Shown piece by piece: positions 36,810 to 45,705 of a DNA stretch of 60,600 nt. The position numbers were made by a program, and so were the translations under genes. Under the pieces are notes generated by a model that ran no database searches, was not told the origin of the DNA, and saw only the letters and a list, made by a program, of their open reading frames with translations. Position 1 is the first letter of the stretch; each line of letters starts with the position of its first letter. This DNA is from JBATBW01 sp049662565 (GTDB lineage: Bacteria; Bacillota_I; Bacilli_A; Erysipelotrichales; Erysipelotrichaceae): NCBI GenBank assembly GCA_049662565.1, contig JBATBW010000081.1, positions 1-60,600 on the forward strand, read 5' to 3'.

Positions 36810-37512
36810 GATTGTTTTAGTTATCCTTTGTTGTTTGTTATTGAGTGGTTGTATGTCACAAAAACAAACATTGAAGGAAGAACTTCTTGCGAATATTAAA
36901 GTTATTAAAGAGAATAAATTACCAAAGGTCACAAATAATGAAAAGAAGTATTTCCGTTTCAATTTACCGGCTGGTTTGGGAAAAATTGAATCGGATACGA
37001 ATAATAATATTTTTAATTTAGATAATTATCCTTTAGTGATGAATTTAAATATTGCCCAAATATTGAATGACCGTTACTATTATAATAATCAAAAGGCTAG
37101 TTTAGAGATTAATCCCACTACTCCTAGTGATGAAGTTGTGGATTTAACTTTTCAAATTAATGATTATTTAGGTAATCCTAAAGATTGTCATATAAAGGCA
37201 ACATTGTTGAGTAATGATCGTTATTATTTACAAATTGGCAGCAATTATTTAGATTTTGGTTGTGTGGTACCAAAAACGATGTTTAATCGGGTAATTGATG
37301 TTGTTTTTCATATAATTAGAACTTCGGTTATTGATTTTGATGGCATTACAGTAGCGTATACTAATAAAGAGTTAGAAAACAATACTAAACATGATGTTAG
37401 TTTATTTACCCAAATAGCACCACAAGATGGTTTAGTATCGGATATTGTAAATGGCGGAACAATTAATCCGGATTTAATTGGTTCAGGAGGTATGGATAGT
37501 GCAGATCAATAG
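36796..37512 (+). CDS. Lipoprotein of unknown function
   Basis: The product starts VKISKIVLVILCCLLLSGC, a signal peptide with lipobox LSGC, so it is exported and lipid-modified by Lgt. The mature part (about 220 residues) is soluble, with no repeat or known motif I can identify. I choose GTG 36796, eight bases after an AGGA, rather than the TTG at 36781. The start lies inside the end of the M42 gene and the end overlaps the ytpR-like gene, so it belongs to the same operon. Confidence 0.75.
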   Translation: MKISKIVLVILCCLLLSGCMSQKQTLKEELLANIKVIKENKLPKVTNNEKKYFRFNLPAGLGKIESDTNNNIFNLDNYPLVMNLNIAQILNDRYYYNNQKASLEINPTTPSDEVVDLTFQINDYLGNPKDCHIKATLLSNDRYYLQIGSNYLDFGCVVPKTMFNRVIDVVFHIIRTSVIDFDGITVAYTNKELENNTKHDVSLFTQIAPQDGLVSDIVNGGTINPDLIGSGGMDSADQ

Positions 37513-38080
37513 TTATCGATTGTTTTATAGCGATAGTTTTCCTAATGTATGGGTTATTAAAACGGATATTGAGAAAAATTGCGATCATTATGTTGTGAAT
37601 AAGAATGTAGTTATTTTGTATAGTGACAATGATGAAATCGTGGGAATTAATATATTGAATATGCCAATTTTAGAAAAAAAAGGGTATAATTATTTTAATG
37701 AAGAATTGATTGAGGTGTTGAATCCTTTGTTACAGGATAATAATTTACCTTTAGTGGTTTTAAAACCTAATAATATTCGGGTTGGTCGTATTTTATCTTA
37801 TGTTCAAGAAGATAATTTACGTGTTTGTGAAGTTAGAGTGTTAGATAAGATTATCCAAGTAGTGACAAATAGAGATAATTTTGTTGAAAATGATTTAGTA
37901 TATGTGGCACTTGAGAATGCAATTATTCCCGATGGTACTTTAATTAAGGATAGTAAAGTTTATGGACATCCAAGTCAAGGAATGTTTTTAAGTAGTAGAA
38001 CATTACAATTAGATTTAAATGATAGTAATTTATTGATAGTAAATGATAAAAATGAGGGCGATTACTATAGCGGGAGGTAG
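37499..38080 (+). CDS. YtpR-family tRNA-binding-domain protein
   Basis: The 193-residue product has an N-terminal DUF4479-like half and a C-terminal OB-fold EMAP/tRNA-binding domain (about residues 85-190): RVGRILSYVQEDNLRVCEV, VVTNRDNFVENDLVYVAL, and KVYGHPSQGMFLSSRTL. YtpR resembles the N-terminal part of phenylalanyl-tRNA synthetase beta chains; its role is not well known. The GTG at 37499 has a perfect AGGAGG eight bases upstream and overlaps the end of the lipoprotein gene. ytpR precedes sftA and murC in Bacilli. Confidence 0.88.
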   Translation: MQINSYRLFYSDSFPNVWVIKTDIEKNCDHYVVNKNVVILYSDNDEIVGINILNMPILEKKGYNYFNEELIEVLNPLLQDNNLPLVVLKPNNIRVGRILSYVQEDNLRVCEVRVLDKIIQVVTNRDNFVENDLVYVALENAIIPDGTLIKDSKVYGHPSQGMFLSSRTLQLDLNDSNLLIVNDKNEGDYYSGR

Positions 38081-38083
38081 ACC

Positions 38084-38932
38084 ATGGGTATCAAAGAATT
38101 ATTGAAAGTCTTTATTGAAGAAGATGATAGTATTGAAGAAGAGTTAGTGCAACCCCCAAGAGATAATAAAAAGACGGATTTTACTAAGCGTAAAGTGGTG
38201 GAAACAAAAAACGATCTATCTTTTAATAGTGGGGAAAAGATATCTAATGAGTCTACAGAAATTAATAATCGGAAGATTGTTGATTTAAGAGTTAACGATG
38301 ATAAGGCTAAAGTTAAAGAAGAAGTAAAAGAAGAAGAAAAGGTTCGCCCTGTTACGGAATCTAAAAAGGGTGTTAAACCTAATTCTAGTTATCGTTTTAG
38401 TGGTTTGATATCACCAATTAATGGTAGTATGGGTGCTGCGAAAGAAGTCAAAGAAGTAGTTCCAGTTGCTGGTGCAAAAATTGAAAAACCGGGATATTTA
38501 GGTACGATTTATAGTCCGATATATGGTATTAATAATCAAGATTTTAAGCCTAAAAGCGAAGTGAAAAAGGATGAAATTACTATTGATGATATTATTGCGG
38601 ATGATTTAAATGTTGTGGTTATTGAAGATAATAAAGATGAACTTATTAATGAAGATTGTTCTAAAGCTTTTGAAGAAGATTTATTTAATGATGAACAAAA
38701 GGCTATGGATGATATTGAAGTTGATATCAATGCCATTTTTGAAGATGATGAAGAAGCAGTAGTGGAACAAGAAGTCGAAGAAGAATTTCCTTTTGAAAAA
38801 GAAAGTTTTGAACCTGAAGTTGAGGAAGAACTTGTTGTGGAAAAGGAAGTAGTTAAACCTTTGTTTGAAATTGATGATTTAGATGAAGAAGATGTGAATT
38901 TGTTTAATTTTGATGATGAGGATAAGGATTAA
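38084..38932 (+). CDS. Acidic, low-complexity protein in the sftA position
   Basis: The 282-residue protein is strongly acidic in its last third (many EE/ED/DD runs) and seems largely disordered. It holds two copies of a short motif: SGLISPINGS and LGTIYSPIYGI. It has no membrane helix, Walker motif or FtsK motor. In Bacilli the gene between ytpR and murC is sftA, a soluble FtsK-like DNA translocase with a long N-terminal linker; this protein could be an N-terminal remnant or a replacement. That is inference from position. An AGGAGG-like site (GGGAGGT) precedes the ATG. Confidence 0.65.
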   Translation: MGIKELLKVFIEEDDSIEEELVQPPRDNKKTDFTKRKVVETKNDLSFNSGEKISNESTEINNRKIVDLRVNDDKAKVKEEVKEEEKVRPVTESKKGVKPNSSYRFSGLISPINGSMGAAKEVKEVVPVAGAKIEKPGYLGTIYSPIYGINNQDFKPKSEVKKDEITIDDIIADDLNVVVIEDNKDELINEDCSKAFEEDLFNDEQKAMDDIEVDINAIFEDDEEAVVEQEVEEEFPFEKESFEPEVEEELVVEKEVVKPLFEIDDLDEEDVNLFNFDDEDKD

Positions 38933-38933
38933 T

Positions 38934-40244
38934 ATGTATTATTTTATTGGTATTAAGGGTACAGGGATGGCGGCTTTGGCTGGTATTTTACATGATATTG
39001 GTAATGAAGTTAGGGGTAGTGATTTAGCTACTCATTTCTTTACACAGGATGAGCTTGATCGTCGTAATATTGTTATTGATGGTTTTGAGGATGAAGTACC
39101 TAGTGGTTGTGTTGTCATTATTGGTAATGCTTTTGATGATAACTTCCCCCAAGTAAAACAAGCGCTTTCTAATTCTAGTTGTACTTGTTATCGTTATCAT
39201 GAATTTGTTGGTGTCCTGATGAAAAAATATTTGTCGATTAGTGTGGCTGGTAGTCATGGTAAGACGACTACGACAACACTATTGTCAACGATGTTAGATT
39301 TTTATCGTCCTACGGGTTATATCATTGGTGATGGCACGGGTAAGTTGACTAAAGATAGTGAATTGTTTGTGGTGGAATCTTGTGAGTTTCGTTGTCACTT
39401 TTTGAAATATTTCCCGCAATATGCGATCATTACTAATGCCGATTTAGATCATGTGGATTATTTTAAGAGCCACCAACAATATTATCAAGCTTATGAAGAT
39501 TTCGCGTTGAATGTGAAAGATAAAATTGTTCTTTATGGCGATGATATACCGACAAGAGAATTAAAGATCGATCGTTCAAAGTGTTTATATTATGGCCTTG
39601 ATGATAGTAATGATATTGTGGCGAAGAATTTGTGTGAATATCCTAATCATATGACTTTTGATTTGTATATTAATAAAGAATTCAAGTTTTCTTTTGATTT
39701 GCCTTTAGTTGGTATTCATATGTTAAATAATGCTTTAGCTTGTATTGGTATTGGTTATTTATTGGATATGCCTTTTGCTTTAATGAATGAAGGGTTAAAT
39801 CATTTTAAAGGGGCAAAAAGACGTTATGTTATTGAAGAGATTGGTGATTGTATTTATATTGATGATTATGCTCACCATCCAACAGAAGTTGATATGACAA
39901 TTAAGGCGACAAGGAAACGCTTCCCGGGTCGTAAAATTGTGGCCATTTTTAAACCTCATCGTGCTAGTAGGGTGCAATCTTTCGTTAATGAATTTGCGGC
40001 TGCTTTAGGTCAGGCGGATGTTTGTGCGGTTTGTGATTTTACTTCGATTGATGATTTTGATGATGGCAGTGATATTACTATTGAGTATTTGACTGATCGA
40101 ATTGAGGGTTGTTATGTTATTCATGAAAATGATGATGATGTTAAGTTATTATCTGCTTATAAACCTTGTGTTTATTTGTTTATGAGTTCAAAAGATATTT
40201 ATCATTTTGCGAATAAAATAAAGGAAATTAATGGGAAATCTTAG
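38934..40244 (+). CDS. murC: UDP-N-acetylmuramate--L-alanine ligase
   Basis: MurC adds the first amino acid of the peptidoglycan stem peptide. The 436-residue protein shows the Rossmann start YYFIGIKGTGMAALA, the ATP loop GSHGKTTTTTLL, the ligase segment FKGAKRRYVIEE and DDYAHHPTEVDMT. ATG 38934 overlaps nothing but follows GGATAAGGAT; the frame is open a little further upstream inside the previous gene. The gene ends at a terminator. Confidence 0.97.
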   Translation: MYYFIGIKGTGMAALAGILHDIGNEVRGSDLATHFFTQDELDRRNIVIDGFEDEVPSGCVVIIGNAFDDNFPQVKQALSNSSCTCYRYHEFVGVLMKKYLSISVAGSHGKTTTTTLLSTMLDFYRPTGYIIGDGTGKLTKDSELFVVESCEFRCHFLKYFPQYAIITNADLDHVDYFKSHQQYYQAYEDFALNVKDKIVLYGDDIPTRELKIDRSKCLYYGLDDSNDIVAKNLCEYPNHMTFDLYINKEFKFSFDLPLVGIHMLNNALACIGIGYLLDMPFALMNEGLNHFKGAKRRYVIEEIGDCIYIDDYAHHPTEVDMTIKATRKRFPGRKIVAIFKPHRASRVQSFVNEFAAALGQADVCAVCDFTSIDDFDDGSDITIEYLTDRIEGCYVIHENDDDVKLLSAYKPCVYLFMSSKDIYHFANKIKEINGKS

Positions 40245-40259
40245 GATCTCCCATTTTTA
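40231..40259 (+). terminator. Terminator after murC
   Basis: ATGGGA and TCCCAT, with additional GATC/GATC-like inner pairing, form a hairpin followed by five Ts. The left arm lies in the end of murC. Confidence 0.7.
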
Positions 40260-40279
40260 TGAAATTTTATGAAAATGTG

Positions 40280-40307
40280 TTGAAAAAGTTTTCATAAATG
40301 TTATAAT
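40280..40307 (+). promoter_or_regulatory. Promoter of the ytxG-ytxH-ccpA unit
   Basis: TTGAAA at 40280-40285 and TATAAT at 40302-40307, spacer 16, placed 23 bases before the start codon. Confidence 0.75.
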
Positions 40308-40330
40308 TGATATAAGGACAGGTGAAGAAT

Positions 40331-40792
40331 ATGGATATGTCAGAAATTTTAGAGTATTTAAAGTTGTTTTATGAAATAACATTATATGTATTGCCTTTTT
40401 TCGCAATTATTTTAATAATCTATTTGCTTGTTTTAATTGTGAAATTATCAAAAACAATTAAAAAAGCGAATGTAGTAGTGGATAATATTAATAACAGCTG
40501 GGAAAAGGTTGATAATATATTAGTTAAAACTGAGGCTATTAGTAATAGTATTGATGAATCAATGGGGATTATTCAAGAACCATTAAAAGTTACGGCTAAA
40601 ATTTTTACTAGTGTGGAATTGTTGCATGACTTTACGTATCGTACAGTGATGAAAATGATTGATGAAACTAGTAGAAATTTAAATACAATTAAAGATTGGT
40701 TGAACTCGTTAATTAATAAGAAAACTGTAGATTCTACAGTTAATGTAGATGAACCAATATTTACTAATGAAGAACAAGAAAAAGGAGAATAA
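40331..40792 (+). CDS. YtxG-like DUF948 membrane protein
   Basis: The 153-residue product has one membrane helix (about residues 15-38, LYVLPFFAIILIIYLLVLIV) followed by a long helical region with evenly spaced hydrophobics (VVVDNINNSWEKVDNILVKTEAI), the DUF948 pattern. In Bacillus subtilis murC is followed by ytxG, ytxH and later ccpA, the same order as here. The ATG at 40331 is preferred over GTG 40322 because AGGTGA lies at the right distance. Role unknown; general-stress proteins in Bacilli. Confidence 0.75.
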   Translation: MDMSEILEYLKLFYEITLYVLPFFAIILIIYLLVLIVKLSKTIKKANVVVDNINNSWEKVDNILVKTEAISNSIDESMGIIQEPLKVTAKIFTSVELLHDFTYRTVMKMIDETSRNLNTIKDWLNSLINKKTVDSTVNVDEPIFTNEEQEKGE

Positions 40793-40793
40793 T

Positions 40794-41303
40794 ATGGAAG
40801 AACAAGTAAAAGATGTAGTTAATGAAGTGGAAAATAAGATTAGTGAAATCGAAGAAAAAGCTAGTGAATTTCCAGTTGAACAACAACCTGTTGTACAAAA
40901 AGTTAAACAATTGGCTGTTGATGGGTTAAAAGGCATTAAGGATGGTTTAGTAACTGTCGAAGATAATATTAAAGACAAAGAAAAAAGAGATGAATTTGTG
41001 AAGAATGTCAAAGATAAGACTTCAGAATTAGTGGATAATACTAAAGATTTGTTTGAAAAGATTAAGAATGATGAAAGAGTTAATGAAGCTATTGATGTGA
41101 CTAAAAAAGCGGCAAATAGTACAGCTGATTTTGTAGTTAAAACTATTGATGATATTAATAAGAATGAAAAAGTTATTGAATTTAAGAAGGATGTTAAACA
41201 AACAGCGCATAATATTGCGATGACATCTTTAGATGCAAGCATTAAAACGCTTAGTAATTTGAAAGATAAACTTTTAAATTCTGACGATAAAAAGGAAGAT
41301 TAA
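40794..41303 (+). CDS. YtxH-like helical protein
   Basis: The 169-residue product is nearly all charged helix (repeated heptad-like KxxxEFVKNVKDKT, DLFEKIKNDERV, IEFKKDVKQTA) without a membrane segment. The placement between the DUF948 gene and ccpA matches ytxH, but the usual N-terminal glycine-rich membrane helix of YtxH is missing, so the link is positional. An AAAGGAG ribosome site precedes the ATG. The opposite strand is also open over most of this gene, a by-product of its repetitive composition. Confidence 0.65.
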   Translation: MEEQVKDVVNEVENKISEIEEKASEFPVEQQPVVQKVKQLAVDGLKGIKDGLVTVEDNIKDKEKRDEFVKNVKDKTSELVDNTKDLFEKIKNDERVNEAIDVTKKAANSTADFVVKTIDDINKNEKVIEFKKDVKQTAHNIAMTSLDASIKTLSNLKDKLLNSDDKKED

Positions 41304-41306
41304 TTT

Positions 41307-42299
41307 ATGAAGCGAGTAACGATCTATGAGGTTGCGAAAAAGGCGAATGTCTCTTTGGCAACGGTTTCTCGAGTAATTAATGGTTCTAATCAAGTTCGGG
41401 AAGACACTCAAAAGAAAGTTAAGGACGCTATTGAAAAACTTGGGTACAAGCCAAATGCGATTGCCCAAGGTTTGGCTTTACAAAAAACAACTACTATTGC
41501 TTTAGTGATTCCAGAGGCTAGTTTTACTTATACTGGTCAATTGATTAATGGGATCATGGATGTATCTAAAATTTATAAATATAATGTAATTTTACATACT
41601 TTTAGTGAAGGACTAAGTGATATTAATGATTTAGTGGAAAATATTATTTCTTCTAATGCCGATGGTGTTGTTATTTATACTGATAAAATGCGTGAGAAAG
41701 AATTGGAATTGTTTAATCAATATAACATTCCGGTACTTGTTATTGGTAACAAAGTTAGCGGTCCATTAATTTCGAGTGTTTATGTTGATTTCGATAAAGT
41801 GGTTTTTGATATTTGTAATCGATATCTTGCGAAGGGTTTAGATAATATAGCGATTATTCAAGATAGAAAGAATGAGTATTCGACAGATCAATTAGTTTCG
41901 GGTGCGAAAAGAGCATTTAAGGGGTATGGTAAAGAGTTTGATAATTATGTGATTATGGAACATGAGTATCGAACATCATATAGTTTCTTTACTAATTATT
42001 TTAAGACGCATCGTCATGATTTAATTATTTGTTATCGTGATTCATATTCTTTGGCAGTTATCAATGCAGCTCGGGAAAATAACATTCAAGTTCCGGAAGA
42101 CATGGAAGTTATTTGTATTGTGGATACTAAATACAATTCAATGGTTAGGCCGCAGTTGTCTTCGTTTGTGATTCCTTCTTATGATTTAGGGGCCGTTGCA
42201 ATGCGGGTGATGACGAAGATGTTAAAAAGGGAAACTAATTTTGAAAAAGAGATTGAATTTGAGTATTTATTTAAAGAAAGACAATCAACAAAGAAATAG
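41307..42299 (+). CDS. ccpA: LacI-family regulator, probable catabolite control protein A
   Basis: The N-terminal helix-turn-helix VTIYEVAKKANVSLATVSRVINGS and hinge helix RPNAIAQGLA-like (YKPNAIAQGLALQ) are those of CcpA/LacI. The 330-residue length and the position after ytxG-ytxH and before tyrS match ccpA of Bacilli. With HPr-Ser46-P (made by HprK, also in this window) CcpA would bind cre sites and control carbon metabolism. The effector domain is divergent, so another LacI-family function cannot be excluded. Confidence 0.8.
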   Translation: MKRVTIYEVAKKANVSLATVSRVINGSNQVREDTQKKVKDAIEKLGYKPNAIAQGLALQKTTTIALVIPEASFTYTGQLINGIMDVSKIYKYNVILHTFSEGLSDINDLVENIISSNADGVVIYTDKMREKELELFNQYNIPVLVIGNKVSGPLISSVYVDFDKVVFDICNRYLAKGLDNIAIIQDRKNEYSTDQLVSGAKRAFKGYGKEFDNYVIMEHEYRTSYSFFTNYFKTHRHDLIICYRDSYSLAVINAARENNIQVPEDMEVICIVDTKYNSMVRPQLSSFVIPSYDLGAVAMRVMTKMLKRETNFEKEIEFEYLFKERQSTKK

Positions 42300-42313
42300 G
42301 TGGGGAACCACCT
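42298..42313 (+). other. Small hairpin at the ccpA stop codon
   Basis: AGGTGG and CCACCT pair around GGAA. It lacks a T run, so it may be an attenuator or RNA-stability element between ccpA and tyrS. Confidence 0.4.
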
Positions 42314-42335
42314 ATATTTAATGAAAGGTGATATT

Positions 42336-43583
42336 ATGAATTTTTTAGAAGAGTTAGAATTTAGGGGATTAGTAAAAGATGTTACGGATTATGAAGGATT
42401 AAAAGAAAGAATGAAAGAACCAATGACCATTTATTGTGGTTTTGATCCAACTGCGGATTCATTACATGTTGGTCATATGCAACAAATTATTTTATTGAAG
42501 AGATGGCAAAATGCAGGACATCGTCCACTAGCTTTAGTTGGTGGGGCAACAGGAATGATTGGTGATCCTCGTCCTACTACTGAAAGAAAATTGCTTACTT
42601 TAGAAGAATTGGCTCATAATGTGGAATGTATTAAAGAACAGTTGTCGCGTTTTATTGATTTTAATGCGCAAGGTGGGGCAGTTTTAGTTAATAATTATGA
42701 TTGGTTAGGGAATTTAAACATTTTAGATTTTTTAAGAGAATATGGTAAACATTTTAATGTTTCATATATGTTGAATAAAGACACAGTTAGTAAACGTTTA
42801 GAAACAGGTATTTCTTTTACGGAATTTAGTTATACGATTCTTCAATCTATTGACTGGTTAAATTTGCACCAAAAACATAATTGTGTTGGACAAATTGGTG
42901 GTAGTGACCAATGGGGTAATTTAACTAGTGGTAGTGAGCTTATTCGTAAAATATTAGGACCTGAAACTAAAGTGTTTGGTATTACTTCGCCATTAATTAC
43001 TAAAAGCGATGGTTCAAAATTTGGTAAGAGCGAAGGTAAGAATATTTGGTTGGATCCTAATAGAACTAATGCTTATGAGTTTTATCAATTTTGGATTAAT
43101 ACTCCCGATGTGGATGTAATTGATTATTTAAAGCGTTTATCTTTTATTAGCGTGGATGAAATATTAGCTTTAGAAAAAGATATGCAGGAAAATGCGCATT
43201 TAAGAAATGCACAAAAAGCATTAGCGGCGGATATGACTATGATGTGTCATGGCGAAGAAGGGTTAAAATCAGCGATTAAAATTAGTGAAACTTTGTTTGG
43301 TCAAGATTTTAAATCTTTGACTTATGATGAATTGAAAATGGCTTTAGGTGGAATGAACCAAAATCCGATTGTTAGCGAGGGTAATATTGTCGATGTTTTA
43401 GTTGATAATAAGATTTGTGGTAGTAAACGTGAAGCGAGAGAATTTGTGAATAATGGTTCGATTTCGCTTAATGGTGAAAAGGTTAGTGATTTGGAATTGA
43501 TGATTACTAAAGATAATGCCTTATTTAATGAATTTACAATTATTCGTAAAGGTAAGAAAAATTATTTTGTCTTAACGCATTAG
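42336..43583 (+). CDS. tyrS: Tyrosyl-tRNA synthetase
   Basis: TyrS charges tRNA-Tyr. The 415-residue protein shows the class I HIGH-like motif CGFDPTADSLHVGHM, GSDQWGN, the KMSKS-like KFGKSEGKN and a C-terminal S4 RNA-binding domain (SKREAREFVNNGSISLNGE). The ATG 42336 is preceded by AAAGGTGA. No T-box leader is seen; tyrS seems to be read from the ccpA side or from a weak internal promoter. Confidence 0.97.
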   Translation: MNFLEELEFRGLVKDVTDYEGLKERMKEPMTIYCGFDPTADSLHVGHMQQIILLKRWQNAGHRPLALVGGATGMIGDPRPTTERKLLTLEELAHNVECIKEQLSRFIDFNAQGGAVLVNNYDWLGNLNILDFLREYGKHFNVSYMLNKDTVSKRLETGISFTEFSYTILQSIDWLNLHQKHNCVGQIGGSDQWGNLTSGSELIRKILGPETKVFGITSPLITKSDGSKFGKSEGKNIWLDPNRTNAYEFYQFWINTPDVDVIDYLKRLSFISVDEILALEKDMQENAHLRNAQKALAADMTMMCHGEEGLKSAIKISETLFGQDFKSLTYDELKMALGGMNQNPIVSEGNIVDVLVDNKICGSKREAREFVNNGSISLNGEKVSDLELMITKDNALFNEFTIIRKGKKNYFVLTH

Positions 43584-43587
43584 TAAT

Positions 43588-43616
43588 TTGCTTATCTATT
43601 ATTTTCTTTGTATAAT
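43588..43616 (+). promoter_or_regulatory. Promoter of the small lipoprotein gene
   Basis: TTGCTT at 43588-43593 and TATAAT at 43611-43616, spacer 17, 18 bases before the start codon. Confidence 0.7.
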
Positions 43617-43634
43617 ATAGGTGAGGTAGTAGAT

Positions 43635-44135
43635 ATGAAAAAAATAATAATTATTTTGTTAGCTTTAATGATGTTTTCTGGCTGTACTAATAAAACAGTA
43701 GAAACGAAAGATGATAATTTAACTAAATATAATTTCTATTATCAAAAGATTATTGATAATGAGAAGTTTGCGACTAGTTCGATTAATTTCGATATTTCCT
43801 TGGCAATAAATTCCGTTGATGGGGAGTTTCGTTATGATGTGATTGTGGATAATCCTCAAATTGCAATGCACAATATTAAAATGATGGCAGTGGAAGATGA
43901 TGGTTCATTTTCTATCGATAAGACTAAGGTGATGCCGACAGTGGGTATCTTTGAAAGTAATTCTTATCATCTAGTGCCAAATCAAATTAATTTTAATAAG
44001 GGTTATGTTCAGGGTTTGTCTTGTAGTGGTATGACAAAGAAAACTAAAGGTAATATTTTAGTAGTAGTATTTTATAATCGTGATAATGATAAAGAAGAAG
44101 TTGCGGAATATTTTGAATTTACTTACGGTGCTTAA
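43635..44135 (+). CDS. Small lipoprotein of unknown function
   Basis: The 166-residue product begins MKKIIIILLALMMFSGC, a signal peptide with lipobox FSGC. The mature domain is predicted beta-rich (FDISLAINSVDGEFRYDVIVDN) and could be an immunoglobulin-like or bacterial lipid-linked adhesin-type fold, but no family is recognised. It has its own promoter and terminator, so it is a single-gene unit. A GAGGTAG ribosome site precedes the ATG. Confidence 0.75.
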   Translation: MKKIIIILLALMMFSGCTNKTVETKDDNLTKYNFYYQKIIDNEKFATSSINFDISLAINSVDGEFRYDVIVDNPQIAMHNIKMMAVEDDGSFSIDKTKVMPTVGIFESNSYHLVPNQINFNKGYVQGLSCSGMTKKTKGNILVVVFYNRDNDKEEVAEYFEFTYGA

Positions 44136-44160
44136 AGGATAGTTGTACTATCCTTTTTAT
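44134..44160 (+). terminator. Terminator after the small lipoprotein
   Basis: AAAGGATAGT and ACTATCCTTT pair around TGT, followed by Ts. Confidence 0.9.
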
Positions 44161-44173
44161 TTAAGGAGAACAA

Positions 44174-44869
44174 ATGCGATTAGATAAGTTTTTGGCCGAT
44201 TATGGCTTTGGTAGTAGAAAAGAAGTGAAGAATATTATTAGAACTAAAAGAGTTTTAGTTAATGGCAATGTCGTCCTTAGTGATAAGCATCAAGTTAACT
44301 TAACTGATAAGGTTCAGGTAGATAATAAGTTAATTGAAGTTATTGATCGAATTTATTTGATGTTGAATAAACCCGTTGGTTATGTTTGTGCTAATAGTGA
44401 TCAATTATATCCTACTGTATTTAGTTTGATTGAGGATTTTATACCGAAAGATTGTTTTGTTTGTGGCCGTTTAGATGTGGATACTACCGGTTTTGTCTTT
44501 ATAACTAATGATGGTAAATTAGCTTATCAAATTAGTAATGGTAAGAAGAAGGTTGGGAAAACTTATTTAGTTACTTTAGGTCAAGATATTGATGATAGTC
44601 AAATTAAGATGTTAGAAAATGGAGTTAGTATTGATGATTTTGTGACAACTCCGGCGGTAGTTAAGGTTATTGATAATACACACATTGAGTTAACGATTTA
44701 TGAGGGTCGTTTCCATCAGGTGAAGAAGATGATGGTGGCGATTGGGAATGAATGTGTTAACTTGCATCGTTTAGCGATTGGTTCTTTATCTTTAGATAGT
44801 GGTTTAGCTTTAGGGGAGTATCGTCATTTAAGTGAGAAAGAAGTCAATAAGTTCAAGGGGGATAAGTAA
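44174..44869 (+). CDS. RsuA-family rRNA pseudouridine synthase
   Basis: The 231-residue enzyme has an N-terminal S4 domain (MRLDKFLADYGFGSRKEV) and the catalytic domain with GRLDVDTTGFVFITNDG, whose aspartate attacks the uridine. The C-terminal EGRFHQVKKMM segment is that of RsuA (16S rRNA U516). RluB/RluE relatives are possible. An AAGGAG precedes the ATG; the stop codon sits within the terminator stem. Confidence 0.92.
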   Translation: MRLDKFLADYGFGSRKEVKNIIRTKRVLVNGNVVLSDKHQVNLTDKVQVDNKLIEVIDRIYLMLNKPVGYVCANSDQLYPTVFSLIEDFIPKDCFVCGRLDVDTTGFVFITNDGKLAYQISNGKKKVGKTYLVTLGQDIDDSQIKMLENGVSIDDFVTTPAVVKVIDNTHIELTIYEGRFHQVKKMMVAIGNECVNLHRLAIGSLSLDSGLALGEYRHLSEKEVNKFKGDK

Positions 44870-44884
44870 TTATCCTTTTTTTTT
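44860..44884 (+). terminator. Terminator after the pseudouridine synthase gene
   Basis: GGATAA and TTATCC around GTAA, followed by nine Ts. Confidence 0.85.
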
Positions 44885-44885
44885 G

Positions 44886-44915
44886 TAAAAAAAGAGTAAA
44901 CATATGTCTACTCTT
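44886..44915 (-). terminator. Terminator of rpsD (minus strand)
   Basis: On the minus strand AAGAGTA (from 44915) pairs with TACTCTT and is followed by seven Ts. Confidence 0.75.
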
Positions 44916-44923
44916 AGTCGGTA

Positions 44924-45526
44924 TTATCTGTTGTAGTATTCAACAACTAATAATTCATTGATTTCTGTATTTAATTCATTTCTTTCTGGTAAACGGACAT
45001 AAACACCTTTACGAGCTTCTTTATCTACTTCAACAAATGGTAAAGTATTGATACGTGCTTCTAATGATTCTTTAACGATGTTTAAGTTTTTAGATTTTTC
45101 TTTAACTTCGATAACACTTCCAACTTTAGTTGAGTATGAAGGGATATCTACTTTTTTGCCGTTTACTAAAATATGTCCATGGTTTACTAATTGACGAGCT
45201 TGACGACGTGTGCTCGCAAATCCCATACGATAAACGATATTATCTAAACGTGATTCTAATAAGTTTAAGAAGTTGTGACCTTTAACACCAGCCATTTTTT
45301 CTGCTTTTAAATATGTGTTATAGAATTGTTTTTCGTTAACGCCATATAAGAATCTAATTCTTTGTTTTTCTTGTAATTGTAATCCGTAGTTAGTTAATTT
45401 AACTCTTCTAGTTGGACCATGTTGTCCTGGTGCATAAGCACGTTTTGTTAATTCTTCTCCAGTTTCTAAAACTGAGAATCCAAGTCTTCTAGACTTTTTC
45501 CATAATGAACCTGTATATCTTGCCAT
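44924..45526 (-). CDS. rpsD: 30S ribosomal protein S4
   Basis: S4 is a primary 16S rRNA-binding protein. The 200-residue product begins MARYTGSLWKKSRRLGFS, contains YAPGQHGPTRRVKLTNYG and the S4 domain with FASTRRQARQLVNHGHILVNG. As in Bacillus subtilis it is a single gene near tyrS, outside the large ribosomal operons. A strong ribosome site (AAGGAGG on the minus strand) precedes it and a structured leader of about 180 bases lies upstream, so autoregulation by S4 is likely. Codon use is biased as expected for a ribosomal protein. Confidence 0.98.
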   Translation of the reverse strand: MARYTGSLWKKSRRLGFSVLETGEELTKRAYAPGQHGPTRRVKLTNYGLQLQEKQRIRFLYGVNEKQFYNTYLKAEKMAGVKGHNFLNLLESRLDNIVYRMGFASTRRQARQLVNHGHILVNGKKVDIPSYSTKVGSVIEVKEKSKNLNIVKESLEARINTLPFVEVDKEARKGVYVRLPERNELNTEINELLVVEYYNR

Positions 45527-45700
45527 CTTTTCCTCCTTGTAGTGTTTTGGCTAACAACCTAGGAAACAAATCACTTAATAGCTGTGTTAGTACTAGTTTG
45601 AGTTTTCGCTCTTACAGCAGAGTTACACAACACCCCATATATGTAATATATGTTACTAACGCATCACCATCAGCTTTGTTTGCTGCCAACAATAGTTGCT
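45527..45700 (-). promoter_or_regulatory. rpsD leader, probable S4 autoregulatory RNA
   Basis: The transcribed leader runs about 174 bases without a coding frame on this strand and contains several short complementary pieces (for example AGCTGATG with the CATCAGCT-type context and CTGTAAGAG loops). In Bacilli free S4 binds the rpsD leader and blocks its own translation. I infer the same here from length and position; the fold was not computed. Confidence 0.5.
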
Positions 45701-45705
45701 TTACT

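Noticed and set aside
40709..41242. A 177-residue open frame on the minus strand opposite the ytxH-like gene
   Set aside because: It is low-complexity (Ser/Thr/Phe/Leu), has no ribosome site and mirrors the repetitive charged helix on the plus strand.
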